Source: Candidatus Zipacnadia bacterium (GTDB taxonomy: Bacteria > Armatimonadota > Zipacnadia > Zipacnadales > Zipacnadaceae). From it: a DNA stretch of 20,774 nt. Under the pieces are notes generated by a model. That model saw only the letters and a list, made by a program, of their open reading frames with translations, was not told the origin of the DNA and made no database searches. The position numbers and the translations under genes were made by a program. The stretch is taken from contig JALGTS010000002.1 in the NCBI GenBank assembly GCA_029821255.1, positions 1-20,774 of the forward strand. Reading direction: 5' to 3'. Every line of letters begins with the position of its first letter. Positions within the stretch are counted from its first letter, which is position 1. Shown here piece after piece: positions 13,218 to 20,774 of this stretch.

Positions 13218-14492
13218 ATGACAGATACAAAGTTAGCCATTGAAGGCGGCCCTCAGATAGCGCCTGATGGATTTCCACCCTGGCCGTGGTATACCGAGGA
13301 GATAATCCAGGCGGCAATTGAGCCACTACGCAGCGGTAAGATCAACTACTGGACCGGGCCGCTGGGGATGCAGTTTGAGGAGGCATTCGCAGAATGGGAG
13401 GGACGGAAATACGCAATCTCAACCAGTAGCGGCACCAGCGCCCTGCATGTGGCATTAGCCGGTTTGGGCATTGGGCCAGGTGATGAAGTAATTGTGCCGT
13501 CGTATACGTTCATTGCGACGTCGTTTGCGGTCTGTCAGGCGTTAGCAGTGCCGGTGTTCGCTGATACAGTGCCAAACGGTCATACCATCAGCCCGGATTC
13601 AATTCGTGAGAAGATTAGCGAACGAACAAAGGCGATAATTCCGGTGCATCTCTACGGCTGTATTTGTGATATGGATGCAATTATGGAGATCGCCGAGGAG
13701 TATAACCTGTACGTAATTGAGGATACGGCCCAGGCGCACGGTGGGGTGTACAAAGGGAAGAAGGCCGGGGCAGTGGGCCACGTGGGATGCTTTAGCTTCT
13801 GCCAGAGCAAGCATTTCAGCACGGGTGGCGAAGGGGGAATGGTGGTAACTGACAATGAAGAATGGCTGTGGCAGATGCGGGCTTTCCGCGACCACGGGTA
13901 TGATGTGAAGATGCGAATGAGCTTGCTGGAGCTGGAGCAAACATTGCCCTACATCCACAACTCAGTGGGATTCAACTATCGGATGACGGAGATGCAGTCG
14001 GCGATTGGTCTGAAGGAATTGGAGCGTATTGATACGTGGAACATACCACGGCGTAAGCGCAATGCAGCTATTCTGGATGAAGAGTTGGAGGAGGTAGAAC
14101 AGATTTTGGCGCTGCCGCCGAACTCCGAGGAGGTGCAGAATGCGTACTGGCTGTATCCGATAGTATTGGATATGGAGCAGCTTGAATGCGATATAAAACA
14201 GTTCACAGAGGCACTGAGGGCAGAAGGGATTCCCGCTGGCAGCGTACAGTGGCCACAGGGGTATAAGGAGAAGGCCTACACAGAACATAACGGCTTTGGG
14301 GAAAAGAGATATCCGTTTGAGAGTCCAGACACGCGACCGGAAGCAGTAGACTACGAAAATGTCTTCTGCCCGAACGCAGCGGATATGGAGACGAAGTGCT
14401 TCTGGGTGGCGGTGCACCCAACCTATGAGCCAGAGCATATGGAGCTGATTGCTGCGGGCATTAAAAAGGTTATTGGGGCGTATTCCAAGTAG
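13218..14492 (+). CDS. DegT/DnrJ/EryC1/StrS-family PLP aminotransferase
   Basis: 424 residues from an ATG with AAGGAGG nine bases upstream. Family landmarks are YAISTSSGTSALHVALAGLG (66-85), VIVPSYTFIATSFAV, IPVHLYGCICDMDAIMEIA, IEDTAQAHGG (Asp169, Gln172) and the lysine loop FSFCQSKHFSTGGEGGMVV (Lys198). Such enzymes move an amino group to keto-sugars or keto-cyclitols. The N-terminal LAIEGGPQIAPDGFPPWP resembles the inosose/cyclitol subgroup typified by StsC. The following Gfo/Idh oxidoreductase, 39 bases on, could make the keto substrate. Product and pathway remain unknown. Length is a little above the usual 370-410. Confidence 0.92.
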   Translation: MTDTKLAIEGGPQIAPDGFPPWPWYTEEIIQAAIEPLRSGKINYWTGPLGMQFEEAFAEWEGRKYAISTSSGTSALHVALAGLGIGPGDEVIVPSYTFIATSFAVCQALAVPVFADTVPNGHTISPDSIREKISERTKAIIPVHLYGCICDMDAIMEIAEEYNLYVIEDTAQAHGGVYKGKKAGAVGHVGCFSFCQSKHFSTGGEGGMVVTDNEEWLWQMRAFRDHGYDVKMRMSLLELEQTLPYIHNSVGFNYRMTEMQSAIGLKELERIDTWNIPRRKRNAAILDEELEEVEQILALPPNSEEVQNAYWLYPIVLDMEQLECDIKQFTEALRAEGIPAGSVQWPQGYKEKAYTEHNGFGEKRYPFESPDTRPEAVDYENVFCPNAADMETKCFWVAVHPTYEPEHMELIAAGIKKVIGAYSK

Positions 14493-14531
14493 TAACAGCT
14501 TGGTCCACGATTCGGAAGGAGGCGGGTCAGC

Positions 14532-15554
14532 GTGGCCGAGACCAAAATAAGATGGGGTGTGATAGGGGCCCGGGGGATTGCAGATAAGCGTACTATTCCA
14601 GAAGGGATAATCCCCGCCAATAACAGCGAACTGGCGGCAATTATGAGCCGGACGGACGTGAGGCAGCTCTCCGAGAAGTACGGAGGGGTGCCGTGGTTCA
14701 CCGATGTGGGGGAGATGCTGGATAGTGTGGAGATGGATGCCTGCTATATAGCGACACCGCCGCATACACATCTGGAGCAGGTACAGGCTTGCGCTGAGCG
14801 GGGGGTGCATGTGCTATGCGAAAAACCGCTGGCTATCTCGGTCAAAGAGGCCGAACAGATCCGGACTGTGTGCGAGGAGGCCGGAGTGAAGTTAGGCATC
14901 GGTTTTATGATGCCATTTCACCATTTATCCGTGGAAGCCAAGCGAATAGTTGACGAGGGGATCTTGGGCCAGGTTGTTTCGGCACGGGCCCAGCTTGGAT
15001 TCGACTATCCTCCGATGGAAGGAGCTTTCCGGCAGGTCCGGGAGTTGCATCGCGGAGGAGTCTTTATGGATGTAGGAAATCATGGTGCAGGGCTGATAGA
15101 GTTTGTGGTTGGGGCGCGAGTAGATGCAGTCATGGCGATGGTAGAGAATGTGGTCTATGACTATGAAGGAGTAGAAGATACGGCCACGGCGATCCTTCAC
15201 CTGGCTAATAGAGCCATAGCGGTAGTGGACACTTCATTTGGTACGGCGGCAGCCCAGAACCTATTGGAAATTAATGGGGCAAAGCGAACATTGGTAGCAG
15301 AAGGGGTCCTGGGACAGACTTCCGGTGGGGTATTGCGCGTCGTGGAGAACTCCAATAGGAAGAAAGAGTATTTGAGGATTGAATCCGACTGCCGTAATAT
15401 GTATCAGGAAGAGATTGAAGCGTTCGCAGAGGCGATCATTAACGATACCAACCCACCAATGGATGGGGCAGAGGGAGTATGGAGCCAGCGAGTGGTGGAG
15501 GCGGCCTATCAGTCGGCGGAGAGGGGAGAGTTAGTAAGAGTGGCGGATGTGTAG
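14532..15554 (+). CDS. Gfo/Idh/MocA-family oxidoreductase
   Basis: 340 residues from a GTG at 14532; AAGGAGG nine bases upstream decides the start. The Rossmann motif RWGVIGARGIAD (7-18) and CYIATPPHTHLEQVQACAER lead to the family signature CEKPLAIS with Glu97-Lys98-Pro99. The C-terminal domain includes GGVFMDVGNHGAGLIEFVVG, where dehydrogenases normally have D-x-G-x-H for substrate binding. The family uses NAD(P) to oxidise or reduce sugars, inositols and amino sugars. It is the third gene after the threonine aldolase and the aminotransferase, and with the latter suggests amino-sugar or aminocyclitol metabolism. Substrate unknown. Confidence 0.92.
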   Translation: MAETKIRWGVIGARGIADKRTIPEGIIPANNSELAAIMSRTDVRQLSEKYGGVPWFTDVGEMLDSVEMDACYIATPPHTHLEQVQACAERGVHVLCEKPLAISVKEAEQIRTVCEEAGVKLGIGFMMPFHHLSVEAKRIVDEGILGQVVSARAQLGFDYPPMEGAFRQVRELHRGGVFMDVGNHGAGLIEFVVGARVDAVMAMVENVVYDYEGVEDTATAILHLANRAIAVVDTSFGTAAAQNLLEINGAKRTLVAEGVLGQTSGGVLRVVENSNRKKEYLRIESDCRNMYQEEIEAFAEAIINDTNPPMDGAEGVWSQRVVEAAYQSAERGELVRVADV

Positions 15555-15582
15555 ATAAATAACGCCGCAGATGTATTGGCAA

Positions 15583-15613
15583 TTGACACAAAATTGCTCT
15601 GAGAAGGGACAAT
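15583..15613 (+). promoter_or_regulatory. Possible promoter before the sigma-54 activator gene
   Basis: TTGACA (15583-15588), a 19-base spacer and GACAAT (15608-15613) lie about 50 bases before the ATG at 15665. The spacing is long, so this is weak. No ribosome site matches well near that ATG (the upstream sequence is aggcacaata). Confidence 0.3.
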
Positions 15614-15664
15614 GAATAAACAATAGGCTGCCGTTGCGTATGCCAGTAGCCGAGGCACAATATA

Positions 15665-16885
15665 ATGGCAACCAACAAAAGACGCGCACTGATAGTTGAT
15701 GATGACCCGAATATGCAGGATCTGGTGACCTCTATTCTGGAAGAGGGCAACTTTGAATGCCAAGTTGCCGACACAGCAACCGAAGCCTACCGGATCGTGG
15801 GCGAAGGACAATTTGACTTGCTGGTTATTGATCGCAAGCTGCCAGACACTGACGGCACTCGGCTACTGCAACAGATGCGCGGCGTTGGCGTAACCGCACC
15901 AGCGATAGTCATCACAGCCTATCCCTCGGTTGACACAGCAGCCGATGCTCTTCGGTGGGGAGCGTACGATTATCTGGTGAAGCCTTTTGATGCCAGGGAG
16001 CTGCTGGCGAAGGCTCAGGCCGCTATTAGCGAGCAAAGTCTGGTTGACGAGAATGTGTATCTGTGGGGAGCTCTGGAGCAAAAGTACGGCTGGCAGCATG
16101 TCCTAAGTCGCAATTCCAAGGTCCAGCGGACGTATGTAATGGCCGCAAAGGCGGCACGAAGCGATGCCCCGGTGTTGATTCAAGGGGAGACCGGTACGGG
16201 CAAGGAGTACCTAGCTCGAGCAATCCACTATCTGAGCGAGCGGGCCGAGCAGCCAATGGTGACGCTGAATTGTGGGGGATTCCCCGATGAACTGTTGGAA
16301 AATGAGCTGTTTGGTCACGAGAAGGGTGCTTTCACCTCGGCCAACACAGCAAAAGCAGGTCTCTGTGAGATTGCTGATGGCGGGACTCTTTTCTTAGACG
16401 AAATCACCCATATGAGCGCGGCTATGCAGGTAAAGCTGCTACGGTTTGTTGAAGACCACAGCTTTATGCGGCTGGGCGGAACCAAGCCAGTTGCGGTGGA
16501 TGTGCGGATCATAGCAGCAAGCAATCAGCCGATAGATGGGATGGTGGCATCAAGCCAGTTCCGGGAGGACTTATACTATCGGCTGAATGTTATTCCACTA
16601 ACCTTGCCTCCACTACGCGAGCGTCCAGAAGACATAGAGGTATTTACCGAACATTTTATAAAGCAATTTAGCGGTGGGGCAGACAAGCGAATTAGCCAAG
16701 AGGCATGGGAGAAGCTGTATAGCCATAATTGGCCGGGGAACCTGCGAGAGCTGCGGAACACCGTTCAGAGGGCAGTAGTACTATCGGTTGGTGACACCAT
16801 CAGACCTGAGCACTTGTTAATAGATACAGAGTTGGTGGGCCCAGCAAATAGAAGCAATGGTAGCACTAAGCAGCAAACCAGTTAG
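15665..16885 (+). CDS. Sigma-54-dependent response regulator without DNA-binding domain (NtrC/FlgR-like)
   Basis: 406 residues. The receiver domain (about 6-120) has the acidic pocket VDDD (11-14), phospho-acceptor Asp56 in LLVIDRKLPDTDG, Thr84 and Lys106 in VKPF. The AAA+ sigma-54 domain (about 145-385) has Walker A GETGTGK (174-180), Walker B TLFLDE (241-246), arginine fingers around FREDLYYRLN (299-308) and sensor II WPGNLREL (356-363). The sigma-54 contact loop reads GAFTSA (221-226) instead of the usual GAFTGA. After sensor II only about 40 residues remain (IRPEHLLIDTEL and a Ser/Gln-rich tail), so the Fis-type helix-turn-helix is absent. This is the layout of Helicobacter FlgR, which activates flagellar sigma-54 promoters without binding DNA. 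RpoN and FlgM/FlgN-like genes follow within 4 kb, so a flagellar role is likely but inferred. Confidence 0.93.
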   Translation: MATNKRRALIVDDDPNMQDLVTSILEEGNFECQVADTATEAYRIVGEGQFDLLVIDRKLPDTDGTRLLQQMRGVGVTAPAIVITAYPSVDTAADALRWGAYDYLVKPFDARELLAKAQAAISEQSLVDENVYLWGALEQKYGWQHVLSRNSKVQRTYVMAAKAARSDAPVLIQGETGTGKEYLARAIHYLSERAEQPMVTLNCGGFPDELLENELFGHEKGAFTSANTAKAGLCEIADGGTLFLDEITHMSAAMQVKLLRFVEDHSFMRLGGTKPVAVDVRIIAASNQPIDGMVASSQFREDLYYRLNVIPLTLPPLRERPEDIEVFTEHFIKQFSGGADKRISQEAWEKLYSHNWPGNLRELRNTVQRAVVLSVGDTIRPEHLLIDTELVGPANRSNGSTKQQTS

Positions 16886-17062
16886 TCTCTACTAATCACC
16901 GCCGGAGAAACGGCATATTACGGCTGTCGCGGGGCCTGCAAAGGGGACACCGAGGCCACACCGCTGAGACACTGGCCGTCAGCCTCCCTGACAATAAGTC
17001 GGTACCTACAAAAGTACAAAGAGATGGATTGGCATAGCCCCTCTGCCAGCAGGCTTGCCAGC

Positions 17063-17419
17063 TTAGGCAGCCTGATAATCATCCCGCATCTGCGCGAGTT
17101 TACGCCGGATAGCAGCATTGGCCTGGCGAATACGTTGCTCATGGTCGTGGTGAATGTCTAAGATTTTCTCCAGCCGCCGGATCATATCTGGCGGGGCTTC
17201 ACCCCTGTTAATCAACCTACTTGCTTGCAGATAGACTACATTCCAGGCTCTGGCTTGCTGCTTCAGCAACTGCCGGAATAGGTCAATATCGCCCTTGTCC
17301 AAGGCGATTTTCTCCTGGGTCTGTATTGTGTGCAACTCTCCCATCGCTTCCCACAAGGTCAAAGACTTATCGGGCCGATCCGACGATTTATCTATATTAT
17401 TATCCAATCGCTGAGGCAT
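17063..17419 (-). CDS. FlgN-like all-helical protein (possible flagellar export chaperone)
   Basis: 118 residues predicted almost wholly helical: LTLWEAMGELHTIQTQEKIA, LDKGDIDLFRQLLKQQARAW and IRRLEKILDIHHDHEQRIRQ, with no membrane segment. Length, helical hairpin style and an early stretch of Gln/Glu/Leu resemble FlgN/FliT chaperones, which hold hook-associated proteins before export. The gene lies downstream of a FlgM-like gene on the same strand, the usual flgM-flgN order, although 333 bases separate them. The ATG at 17419 lacks a clear ribosome site, and two stop codons just before it exclude an upstream start in frame. Sequence identity alone would not name it; context carries the call. 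Confidence 0.5.
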   Translation of the reverse strand: MPQRLDNNIDKSSDRPDKSLTLWEAMGELHTIQTQEKIALDKGDIDLFRQLLKQQARAWNVVYLQASRLINRGEAPPDMIRRLEKILDIHHDHEQRIRQANAAIRRKLAQMRDDYQAA

Positions 17420-17752
17420 ATATCATCAGACTGACTGCCGACGCCATATAGGGTCAACCCTTTGAACCGTTGCGGGCAGACGATGGCTCATTCCCCGCTC
17501 CTCGCCCGACAGAAAAAACAGGGGCGTCTGTATTGGCTGGTCTTTTAGTTTTGTTACTCATAGCCCGGCTTTGGTTGGTGTAATTATATAATCGGGTTTT
17601 GCCAAGCTAATCTGAAGTCCCCGCAGCAAAATTAGCGCTCCTCGGCGTAATCACCACCATATTGAGGCATTTCTCTGGTCGGGCACAGAGCAGTATCCAC
17701 TCGTCTGGGGGAGAACAGCGAGTGTCTATGCTGGGATGAGAGTCATACTTCT
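17420..17752. other. Intergenic stretch between FlgM-like and FlgN-like genes
   Basis: No open frame with coding character is seen on either strand. It contains an A+T palindrome attatataat (about 17583-17592) that gives TATAAT on both strands but lacks a good -35 partner. It may carry a promoter for the FlgN-like gene. An earlier gene lost by decay is possible but nothing is recognisable. Confidence 0.3.
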
Positions 17753-18034
17753 TTAGGCCGCAGCACGGTAGTCGCGCCGCGTATCCTTGGCCGCCTCCAA
17801 GATCAGCTCTACCAGATGTCTGCTATCTATTTCATATCGGCCACTGTGTAACTTCTGGCGCACAGAATCTATCCGCTGCCGACGGACATCAGGTCGCTGA
17901 TGAATCATACCAATAATCCGCCGATACAGATGGGCATCGCCCGAAAGCCTCACCGGCCTTTTTCTAAGGCGCAGCCCAGCTACAGCCGGCCACCGGGGAG
18001 AGTCGGTTTCCCGCATCTTAGGCACTATTCGCAT
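17753..18034 (-). CDS. flgM: FlgM-like anti-sigma-28 factor
   Basis: 93 residues from the ATG at 18034, ten bases after GAGGAGG; a GTG three codons earlier touches that site and is unlikely. The C-terminal part (about 49-81) reads DVRRQRIDSVRQKLHSGRYE then IDSRHLVELIL. This matches the FlgM pattern R-V-x-x-L-R-x-x-I-x-x-G-x-Y-x-V-D-x-x-x-x-A-x-x-I-L, which wraps sigma-28 (FliA). The N-terminal half is basic (LRLRKRPVRL) rather than the usual polar disordered tail, with no other domain seen. FlgM blocks late flagellar transcription until it is exported after hook completion. Its neighbours (FlgN-like gene, sigma-54 activator, RpoN) support a flagellar regulon. Confidence 0.7.
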   Translation of the reverse strand: MRIVPKMRETDSPRWPAVAGLRLRKRPVRLSGDAHLYRRIIGMIHQRPDVRRQRIDSVRQKLHSGRYEIDSRHLVELILEAAKDTRRDYRAAA

Positions 18035-18782
18035 CTGTTTCACACCTCCTCGTTCCCGTAACTCTCTGCTGCTGTTCTGTTAGCTGAGTGTTTGTGTTGC
18101 TTCGCTATAGTTATGGCTGGTATATTGAGTGCTGTGATGGTCGGATTGCATTATAGATGCCGCAGTTACTATGGCCGGTGTAGCCAGCATCGTTGTGGGT
18201 AATTGGGCAGTCTTCCAGAGGACAGGAGCATTTCGACATTTCCCAGCATCACACAGCCAGCTGAAGTAAAAAGCCGTATGAGATCTATTACGCGAGGGCG
18301 CGCTATTAGACGTAATATATGTAGCCAGGGAAGGTCGAAGGAGGAGTAGATGGATAGCCTCGGCTGTAGTAGCAGGTGTGCTACCTGTAGATATGTTGTA
18401 CTGGCCCGTATCCACATTGCCCCCCAGGAGCCTGTATTGTAATAGTTGCTGCAATTGCTCCCAACCCCTTTTGTTGGTTGGTGTCGTTCAATAACAATGT
18501 CGGTGGCTCCTGCTGAGTATATCGGCAAGCGGACTGTAGGCTTTAACAGGGGCACCTGTAATAAGCCGGCAGAACAACGGTGTCGGCGGGCGAGCCTCCG
18601 GCGATTTGCTATAGCTTACTCTCCTCATTTGCGATATGGCCCTCAAGAAATGGGCATTTGGGCCGATAACTATTATGTAGTGAACAGTCCGTGCCATAGC
18701 GACGACCCAACAACAGCGTCTGTGCTTGGGCCTGCATTGTACTCCTGTTGTCAGCGTTACTACTTCGTCCCGGGGGGGAACT
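18035..18782. other. 748-base region between divergent flgM-like and rpoN genes
   Basis: No frame here has convincing coding character apart from one small candidate (18350-18442). A short open stretch around 18160-18265 reads DAAVTMAGVASIVVGNWAVF but has no start site. A hairpin-capable segment (ccaacc...ggttgg) lies near 18462-18482. Such length before rpoN suggests divergent promoters and possibly a small RNA or a decayed gene. No consensus -24/-12 sigma-54 site was found by eye on either strand. Confidence 0.35.
18350..18442 (+). CDS. Possible 30-residue Cys-rich small ORF
   Basis: An ATG five bases after a perfect AAGGAGG opens MDSLGCSSRCATCRYVVLAR then IHIAPQEPVL and a stop. The C-x3-C-x2-C cluster and strong ribosome site are the only arguments; nothing similar is recognised. 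It may be a leader peptide or chance. Confidence 0.22.
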   Translation: MDSLGCSSRCATCRYVVLARIHIAPQEPVL

Positions 18783-20174
18783 ATGCTAAAAGTTCGGCAC
18801 GAAGTGCAGCCACGTACCGAGGTCACCGTCAGCCCACATATCGTTGTTCGTAGTACCCTGCTTGAGTTAGACTATGTTGATCTGTCTGAGCGTATTAAGC
18901 AGGAACTGGAAGAAAACCCCGCACTGGATATAGATCCATACCACGAACACTATGAGGCTCTGCCGGTAGGATTACCTACACAGCCAATTTTCTCCAGCAG
19001 CTCGCAACAGCACTCCAGTGAAGGCTTTCCCTTAGAGGCAGTGGGGGAATTACAAACCCTCCAAAACGCGCTGCTCTGGCAATTACATGCCACAGCGCCA
19101 CGCTCAGCCCACAGAATTGGAGAGATTCTGATTGCTGCTATCAACGACGATGGATATCTCACCGCCGACATTTTCCAGGTAGCCGAGGATATGGGTGTTT
19201 CCCCTGAGAAAGTGCAAGAGGCACTTGACTATGTACAGCAACTTAGTCCGCCGGGAGTAGGAGCACGTTCTTTGCGGGAGTGCATTGAACTCCAGTTGCG
19301 CGACCGGCGAATGTCTGGAGAAACACTTCCAGAGGGGATTGATCTTGTTGTCCGGCATTTTGGCTGTTGGGGAAACAATTTTGAGGAGAAGTTGGCTGCT
19401 GCCACGAATTTAGCGGTTCAGCAGGTCCGAGACGTCCTTGAATACATCCGCCGCAACTTTTACCCTTATCCTGGTCGGCAATTCTGCCCGGATAGTCCGC
19501 ACCGGTCCGGCAATCATCAGATCTATCCTGATGCCATAGTCTACTACGATGGCAAAGACCTGTCTGTAAAAATTCCCCAGAGTCAGGCGTACAGTCTGCG
19601 CATCAACCAAGCCTATTTGCGTCTGGAGCATGCAATAAAGCGAGGGGAAGCCGTGGCTGACTCCATAGCAGATCTCAGCCCTGACCAGATTCAAGCCGTC
19701 TGCGAGCAAATCAGAGCAGCACGCCGCTTCATTGAGATGCTTCAGCAGCGCTATATTACTATGCAACTTGTCACCGAGGCCATTGTTAGACGACAAAAGG
19801 CCATATTTATTCGGGGGATAACAGCTCTGAAGCCTTTGACTAAGAAGGAAATTGCTCGCGAAACCGGCCTACACGAGTCTACGGTATCCCGGGCTACCCG
19901 CAACAAATATGTTATGATGCCCGACGGTGCGCTAATGCCCTTTGCAGTTTTCTTTGAAGATGCCCTACCCACCAAAGCGCTTATTGCACAGATAATCCAG
20001 CAGGAAGATGCTGAGGATCCACTGACCGACAAAGAACTTGAAGAAATCCTTTGCAAAGAGGGCTATGAACTCGCTCGCCGCACTGTGACCAAGTATCGTA
20101 AGCAGATGGGTATTCCCTCATCGCGTTCGCGCAGCGCTTCGTCAGCATTCGCTCCGCCTATTCACTTAATTTAG
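18783..20174 (+). CDS. rpoN: RNA polymerase sigma-54 factor RpoN
   Basis: 463 residues from the ATG at 18783, preceded by a G-rich site (gggggggaact). The longer frame from 18726 has no good start. Region I reads EVTVSPHIVVRSTLLELDYV and DLSERIKQELEENPALDI; the glutamine-rich QLxxAIxLLQ motif is diverged. The core-binding domain follows (TAPRSAHRIGEILIAAINDD to QQLSPPGVGARSLRECIELQ). The helix-turn-helix is KPLTKKEIARETGLHESTVS, and the RpoN box is ARRTVTKYRKQMGIPSSR, starting at residue 431, which reads the -24 element. Length is close to the usual 470-500. RpoN needs an AAA+ activator to open DNA; one lies 1.9 kb upstream on the same strand. Tail residues after the box (SRSASSAFAPPIHLI) are ordinary. 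Confidence 0.97.
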   Translation: MLKVRHEVQPRTEVTVSPHIVVRSTLLELDYVDLSERIKQELEENPALDIDPYHEHYEALPVGLPTQPIFSSSSQQHSSEGFPLEAVGELQTLQNALLWQLHATAPRSAHRIGEILIAAINDDGYLTADIFQVAEDMGVSPEKVQEALDYVQQLSPPGVGARSLRECIELQLRDRRMSGETLPEGIDLVVRHFGCWGNNFEEKLAAATNLAVQQVRDVLEYIRRNFYPYPGRQFCPDSPHRSGNHQIYPDAIVYYDGKDLSVKIPQSQAYSLRINQAYLRLEHAIKRGEAVADSIADLSPDQIQAVCEQIRAARRFIEMLQQRYITMQLVTEAIVRRQKAIFIRGITALKPLTKKEIARETGLHESTVSRATRNKYVMMPDGALMPFAVFFEDALPTKALIAQIIQQEDAEDPLTDKELEEILCKEGYELARRTVTKYRKQMGIPSSRSRSASSAFAPPIHLI

Positions 20175-20282
20175 CCTTCTGTGGCCGCTGAGAGCCGCAT
20201 CTGTGCAGCATCTGCCTGAATTCATATAATTTATATTATGTTAACTTCGGTCCGACTATTGCTCCCCCCTTCTCTTCACCTA

Positions 20283-20693
20283 CTACCCCAGCAAATGCTG
20301 TGACAACAAACGCATCACATTAGGATATACCGCCATCCTCGGAGGAGGACTTTGATATGGCGCTGGGTTGATTTCAGGCGGGATCCCCGGGAATCGCAGA
20401 TCGGCAGCCGGGCCCGCAGTTAGCTCTAACTCCAGACTTCTCGCCCACAACCGAGCTTTCAACTCTGGGGAGTAGACACTGTGCATATCCCAGCCATAGG
20501 CGCCTTGCCATTCCGTGAAGCTCACCAAGGGGCTCGGTCCGCCTGGGCCTTTGCCCAGCCCTCCACCGAAGGCGGGCTCAGCTCCGACCACACTGCGCCC
20601 AAACAAGTTATAGTCGCTGAAATATTCTACAGTCCCATTTGGAAGTTCTTCATATACTTGCATGTGCGTTTCCGCAGCCAGCGATTGATCCAT
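20283..20693 (-). CDS. Unrecognised protein, possibly 5'-incomplete
   Basis: 136 residues from an ATG at 20693 without a clear ribosome site. The sequence is Tyr-, Trp-, Gly- and Pro-rich: MQVYEELPNGTVEYFSDYNL, FTEWQGAYGWDMHSVYSPEL, ARLWARSLELELTAGPAADL and FPGIPPEINPAPYQSPPPRM. No signal peptide or membrane segment is seen. Protein-like codons continue upstream of the ATG (FWIGRYPNCGPWGWAE) to a TAG at 20742-20744, so the true gene may start outside the window and be broken there. No family is recognised. It converges on rpoN across about 108 bases with no clear terminator; an A+T palindrome (ataat/attat) lies near 20225-20238. Confidence 0.4.
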   Translation of the reverse strand: MDQSLAAETHMQVYEELPNGTVEYFSDYNLFGRSVVGAEPAFGGGLGKGPGGPSPLVSFTEWQGAYGWDMHSVYSPELKARLWARSLELELTAGPAADLRFPGIPPEINPAPYQSPPPRMAVYPNVMRLLSQHLLG

Positions 20694-20774
20694 TTCAGCC
20701 CAGCCCCACGGCCCGCAATTGGGGTAGCGCCCGATCCAGAACTACTATCTGTCGGTTGACGAGTCGCCTGCCCG

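Noticed and set aside
13962..14810. 282-codon minus frame
   Set aside because: It spans the end of the aminotransferase and the start of the oxidoreductase in antisense, with Cys/His/Pro-rich composition. The + strand genes there have clear motifs and ribosome sites.
15575..15600. Apparent -24/-12 sigma-54 promoter (TGGC ... TTGC) before the activator gene
   Set aside because: The two elements are 17 bases apart start to start instead of about 11, so it does not fit a sigma-54 site.
16918..17142. 74-codon minus frame downstream of the FlgN-like gene
   Set aside because: It overlaps the FlgN-like 3' end in another frame and has no recognisable features or ribosome site.
18446..18853. 135-codon + frame and opposing minus frames before rpoN
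   Set aside because: Composition is Cys/Arg/Ser-rich without motifs, it overlaps the RpoN start in another frame, and no ribosome site is seen.

Overview
The window is about 20.8 kb of bacterial DNA with many genes on both strands. The chromosome-like genes point to a flagellated bacterium using sigma-54: RpoN, a sigma-54 activator, and FlgM- and FlgN-like proteins. Lipoproteins carry dockerin-like and cohesin-like domains. The palindromic repeats encode GETPDLP / GRTGVPPV peptides and sit beside a REP-associated tyrosine transposase (RAYT). That repeat style, and RPA-family replication initiators, recall deep-branching phyla such as Armatimonadota or Planctomycetota. This placement is from memory and tentative.

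Layout. 1-1959: 3' part of a type ISP restriction-modification gene on +, cut by the window edge. It carries one solo array of REP-like hairpins, a RAYT domain flanked by two more arrays (all in frame), and a 26-bp tandem duplication that shifts the last codons. 2024-3293: a parA plus ribbon-helix-helix partition pair on -, followed upstream by three to four ~63-bp direct repeats (candidate centromere) and a non-coding zone of short GCAATAC-like motifs (candidate origin or centromere). 4053-4365: restriction-helicase debris. 4652-6949: a large secreted glycosidase-like protein behind a good sigma-70-type promoter. 7165-9192: an aldo/keto reductase and zinc-type dehydrogenase pair on -. 9321-10730: an RPA-type replication initiator on -. 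10947-11959: two lipoproteins, dockerin-like then cohesin-like, ending at a strong intrinsic terminator. 12145-15554: a three-gene + operon of low-specificity L-threonine aldolase, DegT-type aminotransferase and Gfo/Idh oxidoreductase. 15665-20174: the regulatory section, with a sigma-54 activator lacking a DNA-binding domain (+), FlgN-like and FlgM-like genes (-), and RpoN (+). 20283-20693: an unrecognised gene on -.

How the parts may work together. Rep, ParA, the RHH protein and two repeat fields form a replication/partition kit about 7 kb across, interleaved with metabolic genes. This suggests a chromid, a megaplasmid or an integrated replicon. RpoN, the activator without a helix-turn-helix, and FlgM/FlgN suggest a flagellar regulatory island resembling the RpoN/FlgR/FlgM logic of Helicobacter. 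The dockerin and cohesin lipoproteins could form a non-covalent surface pair. The most unusual features are the RAYT/REP unit inside a restriction gene with an unbroken reading frame, and the activator lacking its DNA-binding domain near rpoN.
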